This document shows, piece after piece, positions 33,203 through 41,766 of a stretch of 64,000 nucleotides of DNA (the first letter of the stretch is position 1; every line of letters begins with the position of its first letter). The DNA is from Bog-473 sp963777485 (GTDB taxonomy: Bacteria; Actinomycetota; Acidimicrobiia; Acidimicrobiales; RAAP-2): the NCBI GenBank assembly GCA_963777485.1, contig CAVZQP010000001.1, positions 868,001-932,000 of the forward strand, written 5' to 3'. The position numbers were made by a program, and so were the translations under genes. A model generated the notes under the pieces. That model did not search any database and was not told the origin of the DNA. It saw only the letters and a program-made list of their open reading frames with translations.

Positions 33203-34299
33203 GGGGTCACCATGCGGCGGACCCGGATCATCGCGAGGCCGCCCGTCACGAACGCGATCAGGCACAGGACGGCGAACGGGCCGAGGACGGACGAGGCGGG
33301 ATCGTGCAGCAGGGCGAGGCGGCCGAACCCGACCAGCGCCCAGCCGTTGGGCGTTCCGAGGCTCAGCACCTGGAGGAACTCGGGGAGCGCGCCGGGTGGC
33401 AACAGGTTGCCGCCCAGGAGGGCGAGGACGAGGCCGACGATCAGGGACGCGGCGAACGCCTCCTGCGGCGAGCGCGCGAACGAGGTGAGGAACGTCCCGA
33501 GGCCGCACATGGCGGCGGTGGCCCCGAGGCACATCAAGAGGACCCCCAGCGGTGCGCCCCACCTGGCGCCGAAGACGGCGGCCGTGACCGCCCACACCAC
33601 GAGGATGGACGACAGGCCCGTCAGCGCGATGGCGAGCAACTTGCCCCACACGATCGAGCGCGGCCGGATCGGCGCAGCGGCCAGCCGGGCCAACGTGCCC
33701 GTCGCCCGCTCCATCAGCAGCGAGCGCATGCCGAGGCCGCTGCCGATGAAGAGGAACACGACGGCGATCGACGGGGCGAAATAGTCGAGGACCGCCTTGC
33801 CCCCGCTTCCGACCGTGCTCGTCTGCACGGAGATGGCCGCCGGGTCGGTGGCCGTCCCCCGGTACAGGCGGCCGGCGTACAGGCGGCTCGCCAGCCCCGC
33901 GGCCAGCGACTCCGCGTACTCCTGGCCGATCAGCGCGTCGGAACGGTCGACGACGTCGAAGCCGGGGGAGGGCGTCGCCCCCGGGGCGACCATCGGGATC
34001 AGCAGGTGCCCCAGGCTCTTGCGCCCGCGCTGGACCGCGATGCCCCCGTCGAGGGTGCCGTCGGCGACCTCGCGCGTGAGCGCATCCTTGCTGGCGACCA
34101 GGCGCACCGACACGTTCGGGGGCAACTGGCTCGCGTGCACGGCGGCCCGGACGAGGGCCGGCGTCGTGCCCGAGACGCCGATGGGGACCGGTCCGGTCGG
34201 GGCGTTGCCGGCGAAGGCAAAGCCGAGGATGGCGGCGATGGCCAACGGCGCCACGAGCACGGTGAGCACGGCCGAGCGGTCGCGGACGCGCCGGCGCAA
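33199..34299 (-). CDS. ABC-2 type permease (first of pair)
   Basis: About 366 residues, same layout as its partner: N-terminal helix (VLTVLVAPLAIAAILGFAFAG), outer domain of about 140 residues, then five helices (SIAVVFLFIGSGLGM; LLAIALTGLSSILVVWAVTA; LGVLLMCLGATAAMCGLGTFL and others). The TTG at 34299 is the first ordinary start. Yet the frame is protein-like further upstream (IWTITANELRRR), with only CTG available (34326). A leaderless 12-codon frame (34323-34361) ends in a TGA that overlaps that CTG, so translation may start there. The two proteins presumably form a heterodimeric exporter channel. Confidence 0.82.
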   Translation of the reverse strand: MRRRVRDRSAVLTVLVAPLAIAAILGFAFAGNAPTGPVPIGVSGTTPALVRAAVHASQLPPNVSVRLVASKDALTREVADGTLDGGIAVQRGRKSLGHLLIPMVAPGATPSPGFDVVDRSDALIGQEYAESLAAGLASRLYAGRLYRGTATDPAAISVQTSTVGSGGKAVLDYFAPSIAVVFLFIGSGLGMRSLLMERATGTLARLAAAPIRPRSIVWGKLLAIALTGLSSILVVWAVTAAVFGARWGAPLGVLLMCLGATAAMCGLGTFLTSFARSPQEAFAASLIVGLVLALLGGNLLPPGALPEFLQVLSLGTPNGWALVGFGRLALLHDPASSVLGPFAVLCLIAFVTGGLAMIRVRRMVTP

Positions 34300-34322
34300 C
34301 TCGTTCGCGGTGATGGTCCAGA

Positions 34323-34361
34323 TCAGCAGCCGCCCTCCCGACCCAGGCTCCCCGACCGCAT
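34323..34361 (-). other. Possible leaderless leader ORF before the ABC permease pair
   Basis: ATG 34361 lies 6 nt after a TACGTT box (34368-34373) and encodes MRSGSLGREGGC, then TGA. The TGA overlaps a CTG in the permease frame as CTGA, placing the permease under possible translational coupling. Alternatively a one-base indel has split the permease N-terminus from its real start. Confidence 0.35.
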
Positions 34362-34442
34362 CGCGTCAACGTAGCCGGGCGGCCCTGCCGCCACCCTTCT
34401 TGGTCCACGTACGAGCACGCCTGATCGCGGCAGGACGTTGCC

Positions 34443-34448
34443 TATCCT
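34443..34448 (+). promoter_or_regulatory. -10 element (TATCCT) of the methyltransferase gene
   Basis: TATCCT, 6 nt, then GTG 34455; a leaderless layout. Confidence 0.5.
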
Positions 34449-34454
34449 TGGCGC

Positions 34455-35165
34455 GTGTCCGGCGTGACGGAGTGGGAGCCCGAGGCCGAGAACTGGGTGC
34501 GTTGGGCCCGGACACCCGGCCACGACGCCTACTGGTACTACCGGGACGCGTTCTTCGAACTCGTGCCGCCCCCGGGGGCGCGGACGATCGAGTTGGGCTG
34601 TGGAGAGGGACGGGTTGCGCGCGACCTGGTCCAACGCGGTCATCGTGTGATCGGCGTAGAACCCGCTCGCACGCTGGCGCGTCACGCCCGCGATGCCGAT
34701 CCGGCCAGCTCGTACATCGTGGCCGACGGCGCCGCGGTCCCGTGCGCCAGCCGCGCCTTCGACCTGGTCGTGGCGTACAACTCCCTGCAGGTGGTGGCCG
34801 ACATGCGCGGCACGGTGCGCGAGGCGGCGCGGCTGCTGCGGCCCGGCGGTCATTTCTGCCTGACCGTGAGTCATCCGGCGATGGATCTCGGAACGTTCGT
34901 CGAGACGGACGCAGGAACCGTCTTCGCCGTCCGACCCTCGTATTTCGAATCACGACGCGTCGAGGACACGCTCGGGGTGGACGACCTCGAAGTTACCTGC
35001 CGGGGATGGACCTACACCCTCGAGGACTACATGCAAGCGCTGAGCGACGCAGGCTTTGTCGTCGAGGCGATGCGCGAACCGCTGCCTGACGGGCCGTCGG
35101 CGAAATATGAGCGCTGGCGGCAGGTGCCGCTCTTCCTGATGGCACGGACCGTCACGGCGCGATGA
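34455..35165 (+). CDS. Class I SAM-dependent methyltransferase
   Basis: 236 residues. SAM loop TIELGCGEGRVARDL (motif I), acidic GVEPARTL (motif II), VADGAAVPC (motif III) and FDLVVAYNSLQV (motif IV), then LLRPGGHFCLTVSHP. Methyltransf_11/UbiE-like small-molecule methyltransferase with a C-terminal region (VTCRGWTYTLEDYMQALSDAGF) common in actinobacterial members. GTG start preceded by a TATCCT box at leaderless distance. Convergent with another methyltransferase gene 24 bp away; the two do not look like recent duplicates. Confidence 0.87.
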   Translation: MSGVTEWEPEAENWVRWARTPGHDAYWYYRDAFFELVPPPGARTIELGCGEGRVARDLVQRGHRVIGVEPARTLARHARDADPASSYIVADGAAVPCASRAFDLVVAYNSLQVVADMRGTVREAARLLRPGGHFCLTVSHPAMDLGTFVETDAGTVFAVRPSYFESRRVEDTLGVDDLEVTCRGWTYTLEDYMQALSDAGFVVEAMREPLPDGPSAKYERWRQVPLFLMARTVTAR

Positions 35166-35189
35166 TCCGGGCAGACGCGGAATCGTCGG

Positions 35190-35936
35190 TCAGGTCTTCG
35201 TTGCTGCAACGATGAAATAGAGGAGCGAGTACACCACCGGCTTGGTGGTTGCGCGCTCCCACGCTTCGATCTCCTCGTCGCTGAAACCTCCCTGTTCCCT
35301 CCACAGCCGGGGCCAGCCCGATAGGCCGAATGCGTCCTCGGCCTTCGTGAGGACGACCGGGAAGGCGCCGACGGACACCTCCGTGAGGCCGAGGTCCTTC
35401 AGCGCGGCGGGGAGCGTGGCCACGAGCCGCCCGTTGCGGTAGCCCACATCGCGTCGCAGTCGCTTGATCCGATCTGCCATCTCCTGAGGGATGCCGGGGA
35501 CCGTGATCGACAACGTTTCCTGGTCGGGATCCGCCACCACCACCCGGCCCCCGCGGCGGCAAACTCGCACCATCTCGGCCAGGCAGCCCCGGGGGTCTTC
35601 GACGTGCTGCAGCATGCGGTCGGCCCGCGTCCCGCCGAAGGACCCGTCGGCGAACGGCAGTCGTGTCGCCTCGGCAGTGACGACGGGCCCGCGTCGGCGT
35701 GCCGTTGCGCACATCACCCGTGATGCGTCGACCCCGACCGCCGAGGACGGACCGATTTCCGAGAGGTCGAGTCCCGAGCCGCACCCGACGTCGAGGACGG
35801 GGGAGTGTGCTGCCAGGAGCTCGTAGGTGCGTCGCTTGTACGCGCGGATCTGCGGCCACGAGTCGATGACCTCTTGCGCAAGGAGCGCCTTTTCGGGGTC
35901 TGCGCTGTGGTCGACGTCGGCGTAGGTCCCGCTCAT
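35190..35936 (-). CDS. Class I SAM-dependent methyltransferase
   Basis: 248 residues starting MSGTYADVDHSADPEKAL. SAM loop PVLDVGCGSGLDLSEIG, VGVDASRVMC, then GTRADRMLQHVEDPRGCLAEMVRVCRRGG-type motif IV/post regions and VVVADPDQET. This N-terminal arrangement (about 45 residues before motif I, helical) is typical of Methyltransf_11 enzymes acting on lipids or quinones. ATG 35936 or GTG 35939 may start; GGAG precedes both. The open frame to 36035 is not needed. Divergent from the arylsulfatase gene. Confidence 0.86.
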   Translation of the reverse strand: MSGTYADVDHSADPEKALLAQEVIDSWPQIRAYKRRTYELLAAHSPVLDVGCGSGLDLSEIGPSSAVGVDASRVMCATARRRGPVVTAEATRLPFADGSFGGTRADRMLQHVEDPRGCLAEMVRVCRRGGRVVVADPDQETLSITVPGIPQEMADRIKRLRRDVGYRNGRLVATLPAALKDLGLTEVSVGAFPVVLTKAEDAFGLSGWPRLWREQGGFSDEEIEAWERATTKPVVYSLLYFIVAATKT

Positions 35937-36052
35937 CACACTCCGCCGGCGCTCTCCACAGCGACGAGTGTAGGAATCTGCCGGTCGCGGCGATGACCCG
36001 GCGACGCCGCGCCGGTACGGTGTCCCACAAACCAAGACCTCGGGGGTGCGCC

Positions 36053-38356
36053 GTGTCCAGGATCGAATTCGGGGGGAAGATCGGCAACGACTGGAGGGAC
36101 TCCGAGCCGTGGTGGCCGCCGCTCCCCACGCCGCCCGCAGGCGCGCCCAATGTCGTCTTGATCGTGCTCGATGACGTCGGCTTCGCCCAACTCGGCTGCT
36201 ACGGGTCGGACATCGCCACGCCCGTCATCGACGACATCGCGGCAGAGGGCGTCCGGCTCACCAACTTCCACACCACCGCGCTGTGCTCGCCCACCCGCGC
36301 CTGCCTGCTCACCGGGCGCAACCATCACCGCAGCGGCATGGGACGCGTCGCCGACCTCGCCACGGGCTTCCCGGGTTACTGGGGACGCCCGCCCCGCGAG
36401 AACGGCTTCCTCTCCGAGATCCTCCGGGCCAACGGCTACGCCACCTACGCCGTGGGGAAGTGGCACCTGACGCCCGAGGACGAGACGAACATGGCACGCT
36501 CGAGAAGCACCTGGCCACTCGGTCGTGGGTTCGACCGCTGGTACGGCTTCCACGGCGGTGAGACCCACCAATTCGTGCCCGGCCTCTACCACGACAACCA
36601 CATCGTCCGGCCGCCTCGCACCGTCGAGGAGGGCTACCACCTGAGCCAGGACCTGGCCGACCGCGCCATCGAATACCTCGGGGACCTGCGCGCGGTCGAC
36701 GACGAACTGCCGTTCTTCCTCTACTTCGCGACCGGCGCCTGCCATTCGCCCCATCACGCGCCGGCCGAGTGGATCGAGCGGTACAGGGGACACTTCGCAA
36801 AAGGGTGGGACCGCTGGCGCAACGAGACCTTCGCCCGCCAACTGGCGACGGGTGTCGTCCCCGAGGGGACCACGCTGTCGCCGCGGCCGCCGTGGGTGCC
36901 GGCCTGGGACACCCTCGACAAGCGCGAGCGCGAGCTGTCGGAACGCTTCATGGAGTGCTTTGCCGCGTTCTTGTCCTACACCGACGAGCAGATCGGCCGG
37001 GTCCTCGACTTCGTCGACGAGCTCGGCGACGGCGACAGCACGGTCGTGATCCTCGTGTCCGACAACGGTGCGAGCTCCGAGGGCGGGAAGGAAGGGACCA
37101 TCAACGAGGGACGGTTGTCCAACTTCGAAGGCGTCGGCGTCGACGAGATGTACCGGCGCATCGACGAGATCGGCGGGCCGCTCAGCCACAACAACTATCC
37201 GTGGGGCTGGACCATGGCCGGGAACACGCCCTTCAAGCGCTGGAAGCGCGAGGTGCACGAGGGCGGCGTGGCCGACCCCTGCATCGTCAGGCTTCCGCGC
37301 CGGCGAGTCTCCGGTGTATCCGGCGGCCTGCGCCGCCAGTACGCCCACGCCGTGGACATCCTGCCGACCGTGCTCGAGCTCGCCGGCGTCGCGGCGCCCA
37401 CGGAGATCGACGGCATCGAGCAGTCGCGCGTCGACGGCACGAGCTTTGCGTACGTCCTCGACTCGTCGGGGGAGCACGCACCCGGTCGTCACCTCACACA
37501 GCACTTCGAGATGCTGGGGTCACGCGCCATCTACCACGACGGTTGGAAGGCGGTCGCGTTCCACCCGGTCGGTCCCCTCTACGACGACGGGTTGCGCTCC
37601 AACGCGCCGTTCGACGACGACGTCTGGGAGCTCTACCACGTCGCCGAGGACGTGTCCGAGGTGCACGACCGCGCCGCGGAGTTCCCGGAGAAGGTGGAGG
37701 AGCTCGTGGCCCTGTGGTGGGAGGAGGCCCGGCGCAACGACGTGTTGCCGCTCGACAACCGCGTCCTCGATGCAATGGCCCACAAGCACGACCGCCGCCG
37801 CTACCAGGACTCCTACCGTTACTTCCAGGGTGGCGCCCAGGTCCCCGAGTGGGTGGCGGTCGACGTGCGCAACCGGTCACACGCCATGACGGTGGACCTC
37901 GAGACGTCCGACGGCGTCGTTCCGGACGGCACCCTGCTCGCGCTCGGCTGTGCGCTCGGCGGCTGGTCGTTCCAAGTGCTCGAGGGCCGCCTTCGCTACG
38001 TGCACAACCTGCACGGTCAGGCGCACTACGAGGTGGTCACCGCCGGCGCGCTGACACCGGGGCGACACACGGTCGAATTCCGATTCGACAAGGATCAGGG
38101 CGCCGGCGGGATGGCGGCACTCTTCGTCGACGGCGACCCCGTCGGCGAGGCAGAGGTCCCGAAGTTCACGCCGGTCGCTTTCAACGAGGTCGGCGTCGGC
38201 CTCACGTGCGGCTACGAATGGGGGCCATCAGTCGGCACGGACTACGAGGCTCCGTTCTCTTTCAACGGCACCATCCTGCGAGCCGAGGTCACCGCAACCG
38301 GTCCGGTCGTGCACGACCCGGTCGCCGACGTCGCGGCGATCCTCGCGTCCCAGTAG
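36053..38356 (+). CDS. Arylsulfatase with C-terminal LamG-like region
   Basis: 767 residues. The sulfatase signature CSPTRACLLTG (Cys78, converted to formylglycine by FGE) is intact, with metal-binding LIVLDDVGFAQLGC, VGKWHLTP and LVSDNGAS. The enzyme hydrolyses a sulfate ester; the closest shape is the Pseudomonas AtsA-type clade. Residues from about 640 on form a beta-rich tail (GRLRYVHNLHG, TVEFRFDKDQ, GVGLTCGYEWG), as in several AtsA-like proteins. No signal peptide, so it acts in the cytosol unless exported in complex. GTG 36053 is chosen by alignment of the N-terminus (SRIEFGGKIGNDW); a TACGGT box lies about 33 nt upstream. FGE is not encoded in this window. Confidence 0.92.
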   Translation: MSRIEFGGKIGNDWRDSEPWWPPLPTPPAGAPNVVLIVLDDVGFAQLGCYGSDIATPVIDDIAAEGVRLTNFHTTALCSPTRACLLTGRNHHRSGMGRVADLATGFPGYWGRPPRENGFLSEILRANGYATYAVGKWHLTPEDETNMARSRSTWPLGRGFDRWYGFHGGETHQFVPGLYHDNHIVRPPRTVEEGYHLSQDLADRAIEYLGDLRAVDDELPFFLYFATGACHSPHHAPAEWIERYRGHFAKGWDRWRNETFARQLATGVVPEGTTLSPRPPWVPAWDTLDKRERELSERFMECFAAFLSYTDEQIGRVLDFVDELGDGDSTVVILVSDNGASSEGGKEGTINEGRLSNFEGVGVDEMYRRIDEIGGPLSHNNYPWGWTMAGNTPFKRWKREVHEGGVADPCIVRLPRRRVSGVSGGLRRQYAHAVDILPTVLELAGVAAPTEIDGIEQSRVDGTSFAYVLDSSGEHAPGRHLTQHFEMLGSRAIYHDGWKAVAFHPVGPLYDDGLRSNAPFDDDVWELYHVAEDVSEVHDRAAEFPEKVEELVALWWEEARRNDVLPLDNRVLDAMAHKHDRRRYQDSYRYFQGGAQVPEWVAVDVRNRSHAMTVDLETSDGVVPDGTLLALGCALGGWSFQVLEGRLRYVHNLHGQAHYEVVTAGALTPGRHTVEFRFDKDQGAGGMAALFVDGDPVGEAEVPKFTPVAFNEVGVGLTCGYEWGPSVGTDYEAPFSFNGTILRAEVTATGPVVHDPVADVAAILASQ

Positions 38357-38679
38357 TGACCCTCGCCTGCCCAGCTGGCGGGCCTGGTTGGACGGCCGAA
38401 CTCCAGGCGACGTCTTGGTTCCTATGCGGTTCTGCCCGGCCGGGGGAGAACGGCCTACAGATCTGATCTTCGTCACCGTTCCGAGCGCCCTCGTCTTGGT
38501 TGTTCGGCAACGACTGGTACGTGTTCGCGATCCGATGTTGCACGCACGGTGCAATGGGAATTTGCACATCGGCGGGGCAAGGATCCAGTCCTTCGCCCGT
38601 TATGAACGGGTATGCCGCACGCCGGTTGCCTTCCTCCTGAGGGCACGGAGACGTGAGCGGGTCCGGCTGGAGGGCACCG
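38357..38679 (+). promoter_or_regulatory. Structured leader region of the GH26-like gene
   Basis: 323 bases without a believable gene. Three hairpins line up in the last part. Hairpin 1 is TTGCAC/GTGCAA (38538-38554). Hairpin 2 is GGGC-AAGGA/TCCTT-GCCC (38575-38598, one bulged C). Hairpin 3 is CCCGTT/AACGGG with an ATG loop (38596-38610). Hairpins 2 and 3 both need CCC at 38596-38598 and so exclude each other. The ribosome-binding site GGAGGG (38669-38674) lies 5 nt before ATG 38680. I match it to no known riboswitch class. Confidence 0.4.
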
Positions 38680-40251
38680 ATGGCGAGGGGAACCAAGCGG
38701 ATCGTCCACAGGGCGGTGGGCCGTGGAGGGGTAGGACGTCGTCGTTTCGAGCGCGTGGCTCTCGGCATCGCACCCTTGGTCCTACTCGCCAGTTTGACGG
38801 CGACGCCCGCGGCATCGGCCACGGCCGCGAGCGTCTCGGCGTTGATGCTCGGTGTGCATCCTCCCGCCCCCGGGGCCGCCGCGTCCTATCCGATCTCCTT
38901 CACGCCCGCCACGACCCTGGGCCAGAACAGCACCATTTCGGTCGTCGCGGCTCCTGGCACCACCTTCTCGCCGTGTACGTCGACCTGCCTCTCCTACACC
39001 ATCGCCCAGGCAGGCAGTTACAAGAAGTACTCCGGGGTCGCCGTGCAAGCGACCGCCGGCAGCAGCACGACCAACGCCTTTGTGGTCACGGTCGGGTCCA
39101 CTGACATCAACGCCGGGAAATCCGTGACGGTCTTTGCCGAAGGGACGAACCCGGCAGCGTCCAAGGCCGGGACCCTCACTCTCTCGACGTCGAAGAACCC
39201 GTCGCCCGTCAGCGTGAGCTACTCGATCGGCGCCGCAAGCGCAGGTCCGGTCCAGGGTGCGGTTCCCAATGGCGCCGCAACCGCCAATTTGGGTCTCTCC
39301 TCTCCGGCCTATCTGCAGAGCCTTTTCGGCGCGCCGACCGACACGGAGCCCGCTCTCGGCACCGCATACGCCTCCGGCGGTACCTGGAACCAGATCGACG
39401 GGTACGGCGGCACCTTGGCGTTTCTTCAGGCAGAAGGCTGGTCGACGCCGAACAACCTGCCGGTTCCGGGCTATCAACTGGTGCTCGGAGTGCCGATCCT
39501 TCCCAAGAACAACGGCACGGTCTCGTTGGAGGACGGTGCCAACGGGATTTACAACGCGTACTTCCGCCAGCTGGCGACGTCGCTCATCGGCGAAGGGCTG
39601 GGAAGCACCTGGCTCCGCCTGGGCTACGAGTTCGACAACAGTGGTCTGAAGGGCCCATCGAGCCCGTGGGGCACCGGGAACAGCACGACGCAAGAGGCCT
39701 ATTTCGCCCAGTACTGGCAACAGATCGTGACAACCATGCGCGCGGTGCCGGGCCAGAATTTCAAGTTCGTCTGGAACCCCGATGGCTACGCCTTCTTGGG
39801 AGCGAATGACCAGGAGTATCTGAAGAGCGGCGGATTCAACCCGTCAGCAGCGTGGCCCGGGAAGCAGTACGTCGATTTCGTCGGCGCTGACGTCTACGAC
39901 TGGGAGCCCTCGATGGAGTCGGCGTACACGCCGGCCGAGAACTGGGCGAACTTCATCGAACCGCAGCTGCAGGGTGCCCAGCAGTTCGCGGCGAGCGAGG
40001 GCGTGCCGCTGACCTTCCCCGAGTGGGGCGTGATGTCGAAGGGACCGGTCTTCCCCGGCATGGGTGACGACCCCGGCTACGTCAACGGCATGTATTGCTT
40101 CATGGTCAACCCAGCCAATGACGTCGCGTGGGAGAGCTACACCAATGCCTCCTACCAAGACTGGAACACCCAGATCACCGGAAACTCGTTCCCCAAGTCC
40201 CTGGCGGCGTTCCGGGCCGACTTCGGTCAGGGTTCGACCTCGGCCTGTTGA
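38680..40251 (+). CDS. Secreted GH26-like glycoside hydrolase
   Basis: 523 residues. A basic N-terminus and a hydrophobic stretch (about residues 24-48, ending ATPAASATA) form a signal peptide. Residues about 50-185 are a beta-rich domain with one Cys pair (SPCTSTCLSY). Residues about 200-523 are a TIM-barrel-like domain: WLRLGYEFDN has the expected acid/base Glu of GH26-type mannanases, TFPEWGV the nucleophile Glu, and FKFVWNPDG and DFVGADVYDW the usual flanking strands. It probably cleaves mannan or another beta-glycan outside the cell. ATG 38680 has a close GGAGGG; GTG 38653 is an alternative. The long structured leader suggests post-transcriptional control. Confidence 0.82.
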   Translation: MARGTKRIVHRAVGRGGVGRRRFERVALGIAPLVLLASLTATPAASATAASVSALMLGVHPPAPGAAASYPISFTPATTLGQNSTISVVAAPGTTFSPCTSTCLSYTIAQAGSYKKYSGVAVQATAGSSTTNAFVVTVGSTDINAGKSVTVFAEGTNPAASKAGTLTLSTSKNPSPVSVSYSIGAASAGPVQGAVPNGAATANLGLSSPAYLQSLFGAPTDTEPALGTAYASGGTWNQIDGYGGTLAFLQAEGWSTPNNLPVPGYQLVLGVPILPKNNGTVSLEDGANGIYNAYFRQLATSLIGEGLGSTWLRLGYEFDNSGLKGPSSPWGTGNSTTQEAYFAQYWQQIVTTMRAVPGQNFKFVWNPDGYAFLGANDQEYLKSGGFNPSAAWPGKQYVDFVGADVYDWEPSMESAYTPAENWANFIEPQLQGAQQFAASEGVPLTFPEWGVMSKGPVFPGMGDDPGYVNGMYCFMVNPANDVAWESYTNASYQDWNTQITGNSFPKSLAAFRADFGQGSTSAC

Positions 40252-40269
40252 TCCCCAGCGCTCCGCGCT

Positions 40270-41085
40270 TCAGGCAGGGCGGTCGGACGAGCCGCGTGTC
40301 GACGGCTTCTCGACGCGGGCAAGGAACTCGACGATCTCCTTGGTAAGTCGTCCGGGGCGGAGCCGAAGCTCTGCCGGTGACCGCGCCCGCACGAGGGATG
40401 CGTTCGGCATGCGCTCCACGAGCCTGACGGCGTCGTCGAAGGGATGAATGAGGTCGTTTCGGTGCGCCAGCACGAGCGTCGGGACCTCGATGGCACGGCG
40501 CTGCTCCTGGGTGGGGGCCACCGGTCCGACCAGGATGCCGTGCAGCACGGCCGAGGTCGCATCCGCGGGTGAAGAGAATGCGTTCAGCACGCTGTTGAGT
40601 GGGCCGAACCTCGTTCGGTGGACGCGGTTGATCAGTCCAGCTGCGACGTTGAGCACCCGCCGTCCGTAGTGGGCTGCGAGCAGCATGGGAACGAAGACCA
40701 TTGCCGCGGCCGGTACGGCCCGTTCCAAGACGGGCATCTCGAGTACCAGTGCCTGTACACGCGCGGGGTTCTGTGCCGCCGCGAACAGGCTCACGTTGGC
40801 TCCGAGGGAGATGCCCCCGAGCACGGTTCTTTCGACGCCAAGGTGGTCGAGCAATGCGATCACCTGGTTCGCGTAGCTGTCGATGCGATATGTCGCTGCG
40901 TGGGACGGCTTGTCACTGCGCCCGTGACCGAGCAGGTCCAAGAGGGCGACGCGATAACCCTGCTCTGCCAGCGCCTGCGCGATCCCGCGGTTCAGCTCCG
41001 AGTCGAGGAGCAGTCCGGACAGGTACACGACGAGTGGCGCCGTCGACGCTCCGTACAGGTCGTAGACCAGCCGGTGGCCGTCCAC
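40270..41085 (-). CDS. Alpha/beta hydrolase
   Basis: 271 residues. HGxG-like LSGLLLDS near the N-terminus, nucleophile elbow GGISLGAN (Ser), acid in AHRNDLIHPFDD, while the expected catalytic His near SPAELRLRPGR is not evident, which makes activity uncertain. A cap of about 70 residues lies between. GTG 41085 is the first ordinary start, yet the frame is protein-like upstream (VDFGRSFTVDGHRLVYDLYG), where only CTG 41124 is available. It is last in a leftward run after the DsbA-like gene, with 63 bp between. Confidence 0.78.
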   Translation of the reverse strand: MDGHRLVYDLYGASTAPLVVYLSGLLLDSELNRGIAQALAEQGYRVALLDLLGHGRSDKPSHAATYRIDSYANQVIALLDHLGVERTVLGGISLGANVSLFAAAQNPARVQALVLEMPVLERAVPAAAMVFVPMLLAAHYGRRVLNVAAGLINRVHRTRFGPLNSVLNAFSSPADATSAVLHGILVGPVAPTQEQRRAIEVPTLVLAHRNDLIHPFDDAVRLVERMPNASLVRARSPAELRLRPGRLTKEIVEFLARVEKPSTRGSSDRPA

Positions 41086-41148
41086 CGTGAAGGAACGGCC
41101 GAAGTCAACCGGAACAACGCTCAGAGGTCACTCTCCACGGTCGGGTCC

Positions 41149-41766
41149 CTATTCGAAGCTCGGCCGGTGCTCCCGTGAGCGCTTGAGCTCGTAGAAGCCC
41201 TCGGTCTGCGTGCACAGCAGCACGCCGTCCCACAGCCGTCCTGCCGCCTCGCCCTTCGGTGCCGGGGTGACGACCGGCCCGAAGATGGCCTGGCCGTTGT
41301 AATGGATGACCGGCGTGCCCACGTCGTAGCCCACCGGGTCCATGCCGGCCCGGTGCGACGCCTCCAGCGCGTCGTCGAACTCCTCCGACGTGGCCGCGTC
41401 GGCCAGCGACGCCGGCAGGCCGAGCTCCTCGAGCGCCTCGGGCACGATCTTCGGCCGCTCGTTCTCGTCACGCATGCGCCCCTGAAGGTGGATCCGGTTG
41501 CCCAGTGCCGTGTACAGCGGCAGCAGGATGTCAGGACCCTTGAGCTCCTCTGCTGCGATGCAGACCCGCACCGGCCCCTTGGCCAGGGACATGCGCTGGC
41601 GGTACTCGTCGCTGAGCCCCTCGCGGTCCGCGTTCAAGATTGCGAGCGACATCACGTGCCAGTTCGTGTGGATGTCACGCACCTTCTCCACCTCGAGCAT
41701 CCAGCGCGAGGTGATCCACGCCCACGGGCACAGTGGGTCGAACCAGAAGTCCGCCGTGTCGGTCAC
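41149..41766 (-). CDS. DsbA-family protein, mycothiol-dependent nitroreductase-like
   Basis: 205 residues. The N-terminus ADFWFDPLCPWAWITSRW and downstream HVMSLAILN, GPVRVCIAAE, GNRIHLQGR, SHRAGMDPVGYDVGTPVIH and GPVVTPAP match, from memory, the Mycobacterium tuberculosis Rv2466c family almost motif by motif. Those enzymes use mycothiol and a CPWC active site to reduce nitro compounds and disulfides. Here the site is CPWA (Cys13, Ala16), leaving one Cys, so a monothiol mechanism is expected. Its GTG overlaps the stop of the SDR gene (GTGA at 41763-41766). Presence of such a protein points to mycothiol and hence Actinobacteria. Confidence 0.87.
   Translation of the reverse strand: MTDTADFWFDPLCPWAWITSRWMLEVEKVRDIHTNWHVMSLAILNADREGLSDEYRQRMSLAKGPVRVCIAAEELKGPDILLPLYTALGNRIHLQGRMRDENERPKIVPEALEELGLPASLADAATSEEFDDALEASHRAGMDPVGYDVGTPVIHYNGQAIFGPVVTPAPKGEAAGRLWDGVLLCTQTEGFYELKRSREHRPSFE

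Noticed and set aside
35936..37504. Minus-strand frame of 522 codons across the arylsulfatase gene
   Set aside because: Mirror of the sulfatase coding sequence; no family motifs, while the plus strand has an intact sulfatase site.
38500..38640. GEMM (c-di-GMP) riboswitch before the glycosidase gene
   Set aside because: The GGGCAAA...GACGCAAAGCC core is missing; the hairpins are reported instead as an unassigned structured leader.
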